Shown here piece after piece: positions 34,713 to 42,864 of a stretch of 64,000 nucleotides of DNA (position 1 is its first letter; the number at the start of each line of letters is the position of its first letter). Location of the stretch: contig CATBCG010000032.1 of the NCBI GenBank assembly GCA_949502025.1, positions 16,053 through 80,052 of the forward strand, in the 5' to 3' direction. This stretch comes from MGBC131033 sp910585655. Its GTDB lineage: Bacteria; Bacillota; Clostridia; Lachnospirales; Lachnospiraceae. The notes under the pieces were generated by a model that worked only from the letters and a program-made list of their open reading frames with translations, did not search any database and was not told the DNA's origin. Both the position numbers and the translations under genes were made by a program.

Positions 34713-35284
34713 CGAACCGGCACAAAATAGGGAACCAGCAGCTTTTCCCCTGCATGGATTTCATCTCCATACAGCTTATTACAGAAGCGGATCTCTTCGA
34801 TAAAGGATGGGATATCGGAATAGCCGTCTGTCATATATCGTTCTGCAATCCTCCAAAGGCTGTCCCCATCCTCTATCGTAATACAGGTAATATACTTTGT
34901 GTAACGCTGCTCTCTGGCGGATACTGTATGAGCGATACCGAATACCAATCCGGTCAGAAGCAAAAACAGTGCAGCCAGGACCAGCGTTTGGACTGCCATT
35001 CTTCTGGCGGATTCTGCTTTGGAAAAAAACAGCGTCCTGATAAAAATACGAAGTCGGAAGAATGCTTTTCGGCAGCTTCTCCTGGCTTTGTAACGAAATC
35101 TAAGAAACTGCTCTCTTCTCCTGGCTCTCTGTTTCTCCCAAGCTCTCTTTGTTCTGGAAACGGCTAAAAAACAGGCTCTGTCTACCCTTGATACCGTACT
35201 TAGATAAGCAAGCTCCACGCACTCTCCCACCCGGGCAAACCAAGGTCTGCTTACGCTTCTTTGAACTCTCTTTTCGTTTTTCAT
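34709..35284 (-). CDS. LysM-domain membrane protein, likely SOS-induced division inhibitor (YneA-like)
   Basis: 191 residues: a very basic, Arg-rich N-terminal cytoplasmic segment (1-95), one membrane helix (about 97-117, VLAALFLLLTGLVFGIAHTV), and an extracytoplasmic LysM module (about 135-185, EDGDSLWRIAERYM ... AGEKLLVPY). Divergent from lexA with a consensus promoter and two LexA boxes. In Bacillus, LexA-adjacent YneA (105 residues, helix plus LysM) delays division during SOS; this one is longer owing to the basic N-terminus. The role is inferred from architecture and context. ATG after AGGGGGA. Confidence 0.75.
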   Translation of the reverse strand: MKNEKRVQRSVSRPWFARVGECVELAYLSTVSRVDRACFLAVSRTKRAWEKQRARRREQFLRFRYKARRSCRKAFFRLRIFIRTLFFSKAESARRMAVQTLVLAALFLLLTGLVFGIAHTVSAREQRYTKYITCITIEDGDSLWRIAERYMTDGYSDIPSFIEEIRFCNKLYGDEIHAGEKLLVPYFVPVR

Positions 35285-35344
35285 AAAAATATCCCCCTAT
35301 CATCCATATCGAAAATCTCGAACAAAAATTCCGAACTAGCTTTC

Positions 35345-35393
35345 CGAACATCTGTTTAAAAACAATTATACAGGACGATATTTCTTTTGTCAA
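35345..35393 (-). promoter_or_regulatory. Promoter of the LysM gene with LexA box
   Basis: On the minus strand TTGACA (35393-35388), 17-nt spacer, TATAAT (35370-35365), both consensus. A LexA-type box, CGAAC-ATCT-GTTTA (35345-35358), covers the expected transcription start. Gram-positive LexA consensus is CGAAC-N4-GTTCG, so the second arm differs at two bases. Confidence 0.8.
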
Positions 35394-35403
35394 TACTTTT
35401 TAT

Positions 35404-35443
35404 CGAACATAGGTTTGACAAATTCTGTTTATTGTGTTATACT
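35404..35443 (+). promoter_or_regulatory. lexA promoter with LexA box
   Basis: LexA-type box CGAAC-ATAG-GTTTG (35404-35417), one base from the Gram-positive consensus, overlaps the -35 box TTGACA (35415-35420). The -10 box TATACT is at 35438-35443 after a 17-nt spacer. This predicts lexA autorepression. The same box may also affect the divergent LysM promoter. Confidence 0.85.
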
Positions 35444-35516
35444 GTCTGTAACGAAAAGAAAATAACGTTTCTAAAAGGAACAAAGCAACTAAAATTTATC
35501 AAATGGAGGTTATAAT

Positions 35517-36134
35517 ATGGCATACGGACGTATTACAAAAAAGCAGCAGGAAATTCTTGATTATATCAAGGCACAGATTTTGACAAAGGGCTATCCACCG
35601 GCAGTACGGGAGATTTGTGAGGCAGTGAGTTTAAAGTCCACCTCTTCCGTTCACTCCCATTTAGAGACCCTTGAAAAGAACGGCTATATCCGCCGAGATC
35701 CTACCAAGCCGCGTGCGATCGAGATTATTGACGAGGAATTCAACATTACCAGACGCGATATGGTCAGCGTTCCGGTGTTAGGTACGGTAGCGGCAGGGCA
35801 GCCGCTGTTAGCCGTGGAAAATATCCAGGAATATTTCCCGATTCCAGCCGAGTATATGCCGAACAGCGATACTTTTATGCTCAACCTCAAGGGAGACAGT
35901 ATGATGAACGTAGGTATTTTTAACGGCGATCGTATTCTGGTGGAACAGGCTTCTTCCGCAGAAAACGGAGAGATTGTCGTTGCCCTGATCGGAGATTCCG
36001 TTACCGTTAAGACCTATTATAGAGAAGACGGGCATTACCGCCTGCAGCCGGAAAACGACTATATGGAGCCGATTATCGTAGACGATTTGGATATCCTTGG
36101 CAGAGTGATTGGACTCTTCCGCTTTTATCATTAA
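35517..36134 (+). CDS. lexA: SOS repressor LexA
   Basis: 205 residues: winged-helix DNA-binding domain (1-65, SLKSTSSVHSHLETLEKNGYI recognition region) and S24 peptidase-like domain. The self-cleavage site is A93-G94, the catalytic serine S128 (GDSMM) and the general-base lysine K165 (SVTVKTYY). The ATG follows TGGAGGTTATAAT. The gene is monocistronic, with its own box-bearing promoter and a terminator. It controls the LysM gene and probably other SOS genes outside the window. Confidence 0.97.
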   Translation: MAYGRITKKQQEILDYIKAQILTKGYPPAVREICEAVSLKSTSSVHSHLETLEKNGYIRRDPTKPRAIEIIDEEFNITRRDMVSVPVLGTVAAGQPLLAVENIQEYFPIPAEYMPNSDTFMLNLKGDSMMNVGIFNGDRILVEQASSAENGEIVVALIGDSVTVKTYYREDGHYRLQPENDYMEPIIVDDLDILGRVIGLFRFYH

Positions 36135-36141
36135 ATGAAAT

Positions 36142-36181
36142 ACCAGGATAGCTATGTCCGTTTTTCCATAGCTATCCTGGT
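36142..36181. terminator. Bidirectional terminator after lexA
   Basis: 15-bp perfect stem ACCAGGATAGCTATG with its complement (36142-36156 and 36167-36181), 10-nt loop, T-rich on the plus 3' side. It separates lexA from the convergent rsfS operon end. Confidence 0.8.
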
Positions 36182-36209
36182 TTATAAAACTTATCAAAGC
36201 AGAGGTTGA

Positions 36210-36566
36210 CTAGGACAAAAATTCTTCCAGTTCAGCCTGTTTTCCATCTCTCCAAATCCGTTCCAGATCATAAAAGAGCCGGTCTTCTTTAGAAAAGATA
36301 TGCACGACAACATCGCCGTAATCCATTAAAACCCAGCTTGCTGTTCCGGAGCCTTCTACTCTTTTTGGCTCATAGCCGTTTTTTCCTAACTCTTCCCGTA
36401 CGGCATCTTCTAAAGCATGTACCTGGGAGGTATTGGTTCCGTTGGCGATAATAAAATAATCTGCCAGCGTAGTTACGCCGCCGACATCTATCACACGGAT
36501 TTCTTCGCCTTTGTGCTTGTCTAAAGCCTTACAAGCCAATTTTACCATTTCCTTTAACTGTTCCAT
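36210..36566 (-). CDS. rsfS: Ribosome silencing factor RsfS
   Basis: 118 residues, the usual size. RsfS (DUF143, RsfA/Iojap) binds L14 of the large subunit and blocks subunit joining when nutrients are short. Motifs: DYFIIANGTN, and WVLMDYGDVVVHIF with the late EERLFYDLERIW pattern. Its start lies inside the end of the yqeK gene (38 nt overlap), typical of the rsfS-yqeK-nadD cluster. Confidence 0.95.
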   Translation of the reverse strand: MEQLKEMVKLACKALDKHKGEEIRVIDVGGVTTLADYFIIANGTNTSQVHALEDAVREELGKNGYEPKRVEGSGTASWVLMDYGDVVVHIFSKEDRLFYDLERIWRDGKQAELEEFLS

Positions 36567-37140
36567 ACTCTTCTCCCTTCTGTTGATAATAATGCAGTGT
36601 TTCTACGGTTCTGCTGTCAATATCCGCTGTACTTTCTTCTAAATAAGCCAGCGTATTGGATAAAATCAGCAATGTCGTTCGATCCAAATCTACAAAAGCC
36701 TCCCTGCGGATTTCTGCCAGTCCCGGAATTGGCTTCCGTCCGGGTTCCATATAATCTGCTACAAATACGATCTGTTCTAAAAGGCTCATGTTCGGTCTTC
36801 CGGTCGTATGATAACGGATCGCTGATAAGATATCTTCTTCCTCAATTCCATATCGATCTCTGGCATAGCAGGCTCCTACCTTTCCATGAAGAAGCTGCGG
36901 TGCCTTTCGTTCTGCCTCTGAAACAGTAAGACCTAAGCGCTTTCCCTCTTTTAATAGTTCCTTTTCGGTCAGATATTTCGCGCAGTCATGCAAAAGCCCT
37001 GCTGTCTGTGCTTTGTCCGGATCGGCTCCATACCGCATGGCAAGGCAAGCCGAGGTATAAGCAACTCCCAACGTATGGGCATAACGCTTTTTGGGAAGCA
37101 GCTCCCGCATTTGCCGCTGCAGATCCATCCATTCCTTCAT
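36529..37140 (-). CDS. yqeK: YqeK-type HD-domain hydrolase
   Basis: 203 residues from the ATG at 37140, with AAGGG 8 nt upstream; a GTG at 37149 overlaps the nadD stop but has poorer spacing. YqeK homologues are HD-domain enzymes that hydrolyse diadenosine tetraphosphate (Ap4A). Seen: H..R (VAYTSACLAMRYG), HDCAKYL (the HD pair) and LHGKVGA, then RYHTTGRP. Lies between nadD and rsfS. Confidence 0.9.
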   Translation of the reverse strand: MKEWMDLQRQMRELLPKKRYAHTLGVAYTSACLAMRYGADPDKAQTAGLLHDCAKYLTEKELLKEGKRLGLTVSEAERKAPQLLHGKVGACYARDRYGIEEEDILSAIRYHTTGRPNMSLLEQIVFVADYMEPGRKPIPGLAEIRREAFVDLDRTTLLILSNTLAYLEESTADIDSRTVETLHYYQQKGEEYGTVKGNGKIGL

Positions 37141-37145
37141 ACGTA

Positions 37146-37820
37146 TCACCCTTGTTTATATAAATCATGCTCCAACAAATAAGAATATACACATTCCGGC
37201 AAAGATTTTTTTAAAAATGCCTCTTCCTGAACGCTTCGTTCGGACTTCGTTAAAAGTGCGCGAAGAAGGCTAGAGGATAAGTCGTCCGCCGTCGTCTGGA
37301 GAAAAGAAATCTTTGCCTCCGGAAAGCGGTATAAAAGCTGTTGTCGTTTTTGTTCTAATATCGCAAAAGAAAACTGTTCCGACAGGGAATCAGCTTCTTT
37401 ACGGACAGCTGCCAAAATCACTGCATAACGAAAAATCTTTTCCGGATGATACCATTCGTCTAAATACAGCAGGGAATCCCCGCCCATAATAAAATACCAC
37501 TCTACGTCGGGAATCTCTGCGGACAGACGTTCCAGCGTCTCCGCCGTATAGATTTTTCCGCTCCGCCTTAGCTCATAGTCAGAGGCAACCAGACCTTTTG
37601 CTCCTGTCAGCGCCAGTTTTAACAGCTCTAATCTCTGCCAGCCTGGCGTGATAGATCTGCCGCTTTTATGAGGCGGATCTCCGGAGGGCATTAGCCATAC
37701 TTCTGTTAAGTCGTATTGCATCCGGGCTTTTTTTGCCAACTCCAGATGCACCCGATGCACCGGATCAAACGTTCCGCCTAAAATCCCGATTTTTCTTTTT
37801 TTTTCTATTTTCGTATTCAT
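37146..37820 (-). CDS. nadD: Nicotinate-nucleotide adenylyltransferase
   Basis: NaMN to NaAD, the NAD biosynthesis step before NadE. 224 residues; nucleotidyltransferase motif GGTFDPVHRVHLELA (N-terminal, T/HxGH-type with an R in place of G-x), WLMPSGDPPHK, and ADDLSSSLLRALL near the C-terminus in the place of the ISSTxIR motif. The last of these departs from the usual ISSTxIR wording, so activity should be assumed with mild caution. Overlaps yhbY by 4 nt (ATGA). Confidence 0.93.
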   Translation of the reverse strand: MNTKIEKKRKIGILGGTFDPVHRVHLELAKKARMQYDLTEVWLMPSGDPPHKSGRSITPGWQRLELLKLALTGAKGLVASDYELRRSGKIYTAETLERLSAEIPDVEWYFIMGGDSLLYLDEWYHPEKIFRYAVILAAVRKEADSLSEQFSFAILEQKRQQLLYRFPEAKISFLQTTADDLSSSLLRALLTKSERSVQEEAFLKKSLPECVYSYLLEHDLYKQG

Positions 37821-38113
37821 TTTGGAAGGAGAATTTTGCGCTTCTCCGGCTCCTTGGCTTCCTTATATAGTACGATTTTTTTACCAATTACCTGCACCAG
37901 CTCGGAATGTGTCCGCTCCGACAATATCTGTCCGATTTCGCGTGGATCGTCGGAACAGTTTTTTAAGACGCCCAGCTTTATCAGCTCCCGGTTTTCCATG
38001 GCTTCTCGTACTGCCTCTGTTACTTCCGGCGTCAATCCGCCTTTTCCTATCTGTAAAACCGGAGTCAATTCCATTGCCAGCCCTTTTAAAAAGGCTCTTT
38101 GCTTACTTGTCAT
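37817..38113 (-). CDS. yhbY: YhbY-type CRM-domain RNA-binding protein
   Basis: 98 residues from the ATG at 38113, which has AAGGGAG upstream; longer frames add unrelated residues. CRM domain: MTSKQRAFLKGLAMELTPVLQIGKGGLTPEV and the GLKNCSDDPREIG-type segment, plus QVIGKKIVLYK at the end. The family binds pre-50S ribosomal RNA. Position between obgE and nadD is conserved in Firmicutes. Confidence 0.93.
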   Translation of the reverse strand: MTSKQRAFLKGLAMELTPVLQIGKGGLTPEVTEAVREAMENRELIKLGVLKNCSDDPREIGQILSERTHSELVQVIGKKIVLYKEAKEPEKRKILLPK

Positions 38114-38129
38114 ATCGGCTCCCTTCTGT

Positions 38130-39416
38130 TTATTTGTAATACTCAAAGCTCAAATCATAAAGGACAACCGTATCGCCTTCCTCTACACCAAGCTCTTCTA
38201 GTTTATCTAAAATTCCATTATCCTTTAGAAAACGCTGAAAAAATTCAAATCCCTTTTCCGAATCCAGGTTCGTATAGCCTAACATCCGCTCTACTCTGGC
38301 GCCTGTTACAGAAAAGACACCATCCTCCACCCGTTCAACGACAATCGGTTCCTGACGCTCTTGCGTCTCTTCCGGGAAAAATTCCTTTTCAAATATAATC
38401 GGCGTCGTATCTAACTCTTTTAACCGTTCGTTGACATAAAACAGCAATTCTTTTACTCCCTTTCCGCTGACGGCAGAAATCGGGAATACCGGAATTCCTT
38501 TTGGTTCAAACTCTTCTTTCATCAGAGTAAGAACCGTTTCTTCCTCCGTCCCATAAAAAACGTCTGTTTTATTGGCAGCGATCACCTGCGGCAGCTTTGC
38601 CAAATCCTCACTGTAGGCAGCCAGCTCCGTATGGATGGTATGAATATCTATGATAGGGTCGCGTCCCTCGGTAGACGCAGCGTCTACCATATGAATGATT
38701 AGCTTTGTCCGCTCAATATGCTTTAAAAATTCATGCCCCAACCCAATCCCGGAGGAAGCTCCTTCGATTAACCCCGGAATGTCTGCAATGACAAAGCCCT
38801 CTCCGTCTCCTAAATCCACTACTCCCAGATTAGGAGAAAGCGTTGTAAAATGATAATTGGCAATCTTTGGACGGGCATTGGTAACTCTGGAAAGAAAGGT
38901 CGATTTTCCGACGTTCGGAAATCCGACCAGACCGACATCAGCAATCACCTTTAATTCCAAAATTACAGACAATTCTTTGGCGCGCTGCCCAGGCTGGGCA
39001 TATTTCGGCACCTGCATGGTGGCAGTGGCATAGTTCATATTTCCCTTACCGCCCCGCCCGCCGCGTAAAATAACCTCTCTGCGGTTTTCGTGCGACATAT
39101 CGGTAATAACCTTGCCGCTCTCCGCTTCTTTGATAATTGTCCCCTCCGGAACTTTAATGATGATATCCTTGCCGTCTGCTCCATGGCAGCGCCGTTTCCC
39201 GCCTGGCTCTCCGTCGCCGGCACAGTATTTTCGGATATGACGGAAGTCATTTAAGGTATTGAGTCCCTCGTCTACCTCGAAAATGACATCGCCGCCCCGT
39301 CCTCCGTCGCCGCCGTCCGGTCCGCCTGCCGCTACAAACAGCTCCCTACGAAAGCTTACATGCCCGTCGCCGCCCTTTCCGGAACGAATATAGATTTTTG
39401 CGCTGTCTGCAAACAT
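38130..39416 (-). CDS. obgE: Ribosome-associated GTPase Obg
   Basis: 428 residues. Obg fold glycine-rich N-terminal domain (GKGGDGHVSFRRE, GGPDGGDGGRGGDV), G domain with GFPNVGKST (G1), NYHFTTLSPN (G2), DIPGLIEGAS (G3) and NKTD (G4), then a C-terminal OCT domain. Functions in 50S assembly and stress responses. Terminator ahead of it (39454-39488) partly insulates it from rpmA. Good AGGAGGAAAA-like site (TGGAGG) before the ATG. Confidence 0.97.
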   Translation of the reverse strand: MFADSAKIYIRSGKGGDGHVSFRRELFVAAGGPDGGDGGRGGDVIFEVDEGLNTLNDFRHIRKYCAGDGEPGGKRRCHGADGKDIIIKVPEGTIIKEAESGKVITDMSHENRREVILRGGRGGKGNMNYATATMQVPKYAQPGQRAKELSVILELKVIADVGLVGFPNVGKSTFLSRVTNARPKIANYHFTTLSPNLGVVDLGDGEGFVIADIPGLIEGASSGIGLGHEFLKHIERTKLIIHMVDAASTEGRDPIIDIHTIHTELAAYSEDLAKLPQVIAANKTDVFYGTEEETVLTLMKEEFEPKGIPVFPISAVSGKGVKELLFYVNERLKELDTTPIIFEKEFFPEETQERQEPIVVERVEDGVFSVTGARVERMLGYTNLDSEKGFEFFQRFLKDNGILDKLEELGVEEGDTVVLYDLSFEYYK

Positions 39417-39446
39417 GCTTTTTCCTCCATCTTTCTTGCTTACCGT

Positions 39447-39488
39447 GAAAAAAACCCCAAATCCCTGCCTCCAGCAAAAATTTGGGGT
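39447..39488 (-). terminator. Terminator between rpmA and obgE
   Basis: 9-bp stem ACCCCAAAT / ATTTGGGGT (39454-39462 with 39480-39488), followed on the minus strand by seven T residues. It ends the rplU-prp-rpmA unit, with some readthrough into obgE likely, since no strong separate obgE promoter is obvious in the 80-nt gap. Confidence 0.72.
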
Positions 39489-39497
39489 ATTCTCACC

Positions 39498-39788
39498 TTA
39501 TTCGTTAGCAGCTACCGGATAAACAGAAACCTGTTTCTTATCCCTGCCCTTTCTCTCAAACCGAACAACACCGTTTACCTTGGCATATAAAGTATCGTCT
39601 CCGCCGATGCCTACGTTATGCCCCGGATGAATCTTGGTGCCGCGCTGTCTGTAAAGAATGTTCCCAGCCAGTACGAACTGTCCGTCTGCTCTCTTCGCGC
39701 CAAGCCGCTTTGACTCGGAATCACGACCGTTCTTGGTAGAACCAACACCCTTTTTATGAGCGAAAAACTGAAGGTTCATTCTCATCAT
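39498..39788 (-). CDS. rpmA: 50S ribosomal protein L27
   Basis: 96 residues. It starts MMRMNLQFFAHKKG: the N-terminal MNLQFF block is the Firmicutes extension removed by the Prp protease encoded just upstream, exposing AHKKG needed at the peptidyl-transferase centre. Core motifs: GSTKNGRDSESKRLGAK and IHPGHNVGIGGDDTL. Two adjacent ATGs are possible; AGGAGGTG is 7 nt before the first. Confidence 0.97.
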   Translation of the reverse strand: MMRMNLQFFAHKKGVGSTKNGRDSESKRLGAKRADGQFVLAGNILYRQRGTKIHPGHNVGIGGDDTLYAKVNGVVRFERKGRDKKQVSVYPVAANE

Positions 39789-39801
39789 GATCTTACACCT
39801 C

Positions 39802-40122
39802 CTATGAACTCAATCTAATATACTTCCTTCCGTATTCTTCCTTGATACCTTGAAGTCCCAGGACCATGGAATCAAGTAAAAGTACGGTTTCCTTACTGAC
39901 GGTTTCTTTAAAATGACACTCTATCAACCCTTCTGTTTCTTCCATCCGTACCGCTGGCACGTCTTTTGTAAAGGTCTTGATAGAATTCAGGGTATTGATT
40001 ACCAAAACCGAAACGGCAGCGCACACAATGTCGCTCCCATGCTCTGCATATCCGGCATGACCGGAAGATATAAAGCCGGTGTAATCTCCCTGTTTATTTT
40101 TTAAAATCGTAACCCTTACCAT
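39802..40122 (-). CDS. prp: Ribosomal-processing cysteine protease Prp
   Basis: 106 residues. Removes the N-terminal extension of L27. The catalytic His and Cys are in GHAGYAEHGSDIVCAAVS (H about 22, C about 34), matching the family. It sits between rplU and rpmA, the standard arrangement, and its substrate is encoded next door. Starts 2 nt after the rplU stop on the minus strand. Confidence 0.95.
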   Translation of the reverse strand: MVRVTILKNKQGDYTGFISSGHAGYAEHGSDIVCAAVSVLVINTLNSIKTFTKDVPAVRMEETEGLIECHFKETVSKETVLLLDSMVLGLQGIKEEYGRKYIRLSS

Positions 40123-40124
40123 AA

Positions 40125-40433
40125 TTAAGCGTTGATCTTGTCAACCTTCAGCTTTGTATAAGCCTGTCTGTGACCGTTTTTCTTGTGATATCCGGTCTTT
40201 CTCTTATACTTGTAGACAATAACCTTCCGGTTCCGACCTTCTTCTACAACGGTAGCAGAAACGGTAGCATTTGCTACGGTAGGATTACCGACAACTAACT
40301 TGCCGTTATTTACGACGAGAACCTGGTCAAAGGTAACGGACTCTCCGGCTGCCTTTCCAAGCTTCTCCACTTTAATGATATCGCCTTCGGCTACTTTATA
40401 CTGCTTACCACCTGTTGCAATAATCGCGTACAT
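40125..40433 (-). CDS. rplU: 50S ribosomal protein L21
   Basis: 102 residues from the ATG at 40433, chosen because AGGAGGTG lies just before it and L21 begins MYAIIATGGKQYKV. Seen: the characteristic KVEKLGKAAGE and the basic KRKTGYHKKNGHRQAYT C-terminus. The in-frame extension further upstream lies in the leader RNA. Has its own promoter and leader. Confidence 0.97.
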   Translation of the reverse strand: MYAIIATGGKQYKVAEGDIIKVEKLGKAAGESVTFDQVLVVNNGKLVVGNPTVANATVSATVVEEGRNRKVIVYKYKRKTGYHKKNGHRQAYTKLKVDKINA

Positions 40434-40516
40434 ATGGCACCTCCTATTATCATTACTCGCCCGCTTCGGCGCCTGCCTGTCCCCAGACAGAACTTCAGCC
40501 TCACAGTGCGGCACAC
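40434..40516 (-). ncRNA. Possible L21 leader (autoregulatory 5' UTR)
   Basis: The transcript from the promoter at 40523-40551 runs about 80 nt before the rplU ATG and contains GC-rich pairing segments (GTCTGGGGACAGGCAGGC and CGCCGAAGCGGGCG). Firmicutes rplU genes carry a structured L21 leader (Rfam class L21_leader); the location and GC-rich hairpins fit, but I could not fold or match it. Confidence 0.5.
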
Positions 40517-40522
40517 TAGGAA

Positions 40523-40551
40523 ATGATACCATAGGTGGAAGAGGTTGTCAA
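40523..40551 (-). promoter_or_regulatory. Promoter of rplU-prp-rpmA
   Basis: TTGACA (40551-40546 on the minus strand), 17-nt spacer, TATCAT (40528-40523). It makes the ribosomal-protein unit independent of the rng operon that now lies 8 kb away. Confidence 0.8.
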
Positions 40552-40588
40552 GAGATTTTTTACGAGAACTTTCCTATGATTGATATTA

Positions 40589-40627
40589 AAAAAGGATACA
40601 AAACCGTCTCTGCTTTGTATCCTTTTT
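40589..40627 (-). terminator. Terminator after the first Ig-like gene
   Basis: 14-bp stem AAAAAGGATACAAA / TTTGTATCCTTTTT (40589-40602 with 40614-40627), 11-nt loop, T-rich on both sides, so active in either direction. It separates the Ig-like gene ending at 40676 from the rplU promoter. Confidence 0.78.
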
Positions 40628-40675
40628 CTATGTTTTCTAACGCTTTGCTATACGCTACGTCTCTTGAAAGGCGAA

Positions 40676-41683
40676 TCAATAATATACGGTATACTGGTAA
40701 TCGCCTTCTGACGAATAGGTTGCATTCCGCAGATCCGCTTTTTTGTTTTTCAGCTTATCTTTTTTTATCGTTACGTTAAAGTCCTTGGTAGAACCGGTTG
40801 GAACAGACATCTTTTTGGTCTTAGCGGAGTAGGTTCCGATCTTTTTGCCGTTGGCATCCTTCATCACGATCTTAAGATCCTTTAAGGAACTTACCTTGTA
40901 ACCAGAGTTATTGATAAAACGGCACTTTATTGTCAAATCTCCGTTCTTTTCATAAACAGCCTTATATACTTGCAGTGCGCCTCGTCCATAATATACGTCC
41001 GAAACGGAACGCTTGGTTTCGGTAAACTTGTTGTCTTTTACCTTTACCTTACAGGTCAGCTTCTGACCGTCTACTTTAGCGGTAATGGTAGTGGTTCCGG
41101 CAGACTTACCGGTTACAACGCCTTTGCTGTTCACGGTAGCGACATCCTTTTTGCTGCTGCTCCAGGTTACTTTAGAAGAGGTATTGTCTACTTTTAAGGT
41201 AACTTTAAAGCCTACCGTAACGGTAGCAGATTTTTGATTCAGCGTAGGATTGATCTTTTCCGCAGCAAAATTTACCACATACTGTGTCGCCTCGTTAAAG
41301 GTAATCTTTAACGTATAGTCGCCAGCCGCCATATTGCTGTAGTCAACGCCCTGGTAATACAGTCCTTCCTGATAAGCATACCATTGGGAAGAAAGAATCG
41401 TAAAAGTATCCAATGCTGTTCCGACGCTATCGCATACCGTAACAGTAGCCTCTACCAAAGCAGGAACAATCAGCACCAGCGCTGTATTGGTACTTTTGCT
41501 GACGGTAAAATTATAAGTTTGCTCTACACCTGCTTCCGCTGCTCCGGTTTCGTCCAGCAATGTGTCATACTCCGGCTCTGCAGCCTTGGCAGTCGTCGTA
41601 TTGCCAAACAATACCGTTGCGCAGACTAAAACTGCCAAAAGAAGAGAAAACATCTTCTTTCCCTTTGAAACGCATCCGTTCAT
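40676..41683 (-). CDS. Secreted protein with bacterial Ig-like (BIG2) domain, paralog A
   Basis: 335 residues: signal peptide (to about A34), an N-terminal beta-rich module (40-145), a BIG2 Ig-like domain (about 155-225, VTWSSSKKDVATVNSKGVVTGKSAG), and a C-terminal FxxxN-type beta domain (about 235-335). No anchor motif is visible. Promoter TTGTAT-17-TATACT; AAGGAGG before the ATG. Together with the adjacent paralog it forms a tandem pair. Probably a cell-surface or secreted adhesive protein; the exact role is unknown. Confidence 0.85.
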   Translation of the reverse strand: MNGCVSKGKKMFSLLLAVLVCATVLFGNTTTAKAAEPEYDTLLDETGAAEAGVEQTYNFTVSKSTNTALVLIVPALVEATVTVCDSVGTALDTFTILSSQWYAYQEGLYYQGVDYSNMAAGDYTLKITFNEATQYVVNFAAEKINPTLNQKSATVTVGFKVTLKVDNTSSKVTWSSSKKDVATVNSKGVVTGKSAGTTTITAKVDGQKLTCKVKVKDNKFTETKRSVSDVYYGRGALQVYKAVYEKNGDLTIKCRFINNSGYKVSSLKDLKIVMKDANGKKIGTYSAKTKKMSVPTGSTKDFNVTIKKDKLKNKKADLRNATYSSEGDYQYTVYY

Positions 41684-41727
41684 AATAGTTCATCCTCCTT
41701 GATTGATAAATAATAAACGTCCAGATC

Positions 41728-41756
41728 AGTATAGCATATTTGTCAGAAAAATACAA
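41728..41756 (-). promoter_or_regulatory. Promoter of Ig-like paralog A
   Basis: TTGTAT (41756-41751), 17-nt spacer, TATACT (41733-41728), followed by GATC. Nearly the same as the promoter of paralog B. Confidence 0.7.
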
Positions 41757-41764
41757 GCATCTCA

Positions 41765-42802
41765 TCAATAATATCTTCTATATTCATAGCTGCCTTCCCT
41801 GGTATAAGAAGCGTTCCGTAAATCTGCTTTTTTGTTTTTCAGCTTGTCCTTTTTTATCGTTACATTAAAATCCTTTGTCGTGCCGATAGCAATAGACATT
41901 TTCTTTGTTTTGACGGAATAAGTACCGATTTTCTTGCCGTTGGCATCCTTCATAACGATTTTTACATTTTTCAGGGCATTGATTTTATAACCGGAGTTAT
42001 TGATAAAGCGGCATTTTAAAGTCAAATCCCCATTTTTCTCATAAACCGCCTTGTATACTTGCAGCTCTCCGTTTCCATAAGGCACATCCGACATAGAATA
42101 CTTCGTCTGGGTATATTTGTTTTCTTTGACTTTAACTTTACAAGTCAGCTTCTGACCGTCTACCTTTGCGGTAATAGTAGTGGTTCCGGCAGATTTTCCG
42201 GTGACAACTCCCTTGCTGTTTACCGTGGCAACGTCCTTTTTGCTACTGCTCCAGGTTACGTCAGAAGGCGCGTTGTTTACTTCCAGCGTAGCTTTAAATC
42301 CTTCCGTAAGCGTAATTGATTTCTGGCTGATTGTAGGTGCTAGTTTATTTGCCATCACGGCAATCCCATAGGTAGAACTTCCATGTAACGTAGCCTTTAT
42401 GGTATACTCTCCTGTCGGCATATTTTCATAGGGGAATTCCAGACAGTAAACTCCTTCGCCATACGGCAGCCAGTCTGCAGCAAGAATCCGCTTCCCGTCC
42501 CATTCCGTTCCCTTGCTATCCAAAAGAGAAAACGTCAGATCGACCGGATCGGAAATGGCTAACGCCAGGTATACGGTAGTTTTATACGGTACTGTAAAAG
42601 AATACGCTTTTTCTACTTCTACCTCTTCTGCCCCGCTGACTTCCAATAAGCTTAGCAAAGTTTCTTCTGTTTTTTCCTCTTCTGCCCTTGCCACTGTTCT
42701 GCTGCCAAACAACATAGCGGCGCATACCCATACAATCAGCCATAAAGTCAGTGCTTTTTTGCCTTGCAACAGGCAATTTTTCGTGATACATCCTGTTCTC
42801 AT
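41765..42802 (-). CDS. Secreted protein with bacterial Ig-like (BIG2) domain, paralog B
   Basis: 345 residues, same plan as paralog A: hydrophobic signal segment (about 15-40), variable N-terminal module, BIG2 domain and C-terminal beta domain. The BIG2 core is identical in protein to paralog A over more than 40 residues although the DNA differs at many synonymous sites; the N-terminal modules are much more diverged. AAGGAGG site before the ATG. Two genes arose by tandem duplication and kept the C-terminal part under purifying selection, an inference from the codon-level pattern. Confidence 0.85.
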   Translation of the reverse strand: MRTGCITKNCLLQGKKALTLWLIVWVCAAMLFGSRTVARAEEEKTEETLLSLLEVSGAEEVEVEKAYSFTVPYKTTVYLALAISDPVDLTFSLLDSKGTEWDGKRILAADWLPYGEGVYCLEFPYENMPTGEYTIKATLHGSSTYGIAVMANKLAPTISQKSITLTEGFKATLEVNNAPSDVTWSSSKKDVATVNSKGVVTGKSAGTTTITAKVDGQKLTCKVKVKENKYTQTKYSMSDVPYGNGELQVYKAVYEKNGDLTLKCRFINNSGYKINALKNVKIVMKDANGKKIGTYSVKTKKMSIAIGTTKDFNVTIKKDKLKNKKADLRNASYTREGSYEYRRYY

Positions 42803-42864
42803 GATGATTCTTCATCCTCCTTACATTAAAACAAATACAAACAACAATTATCCTACTTGTGATC

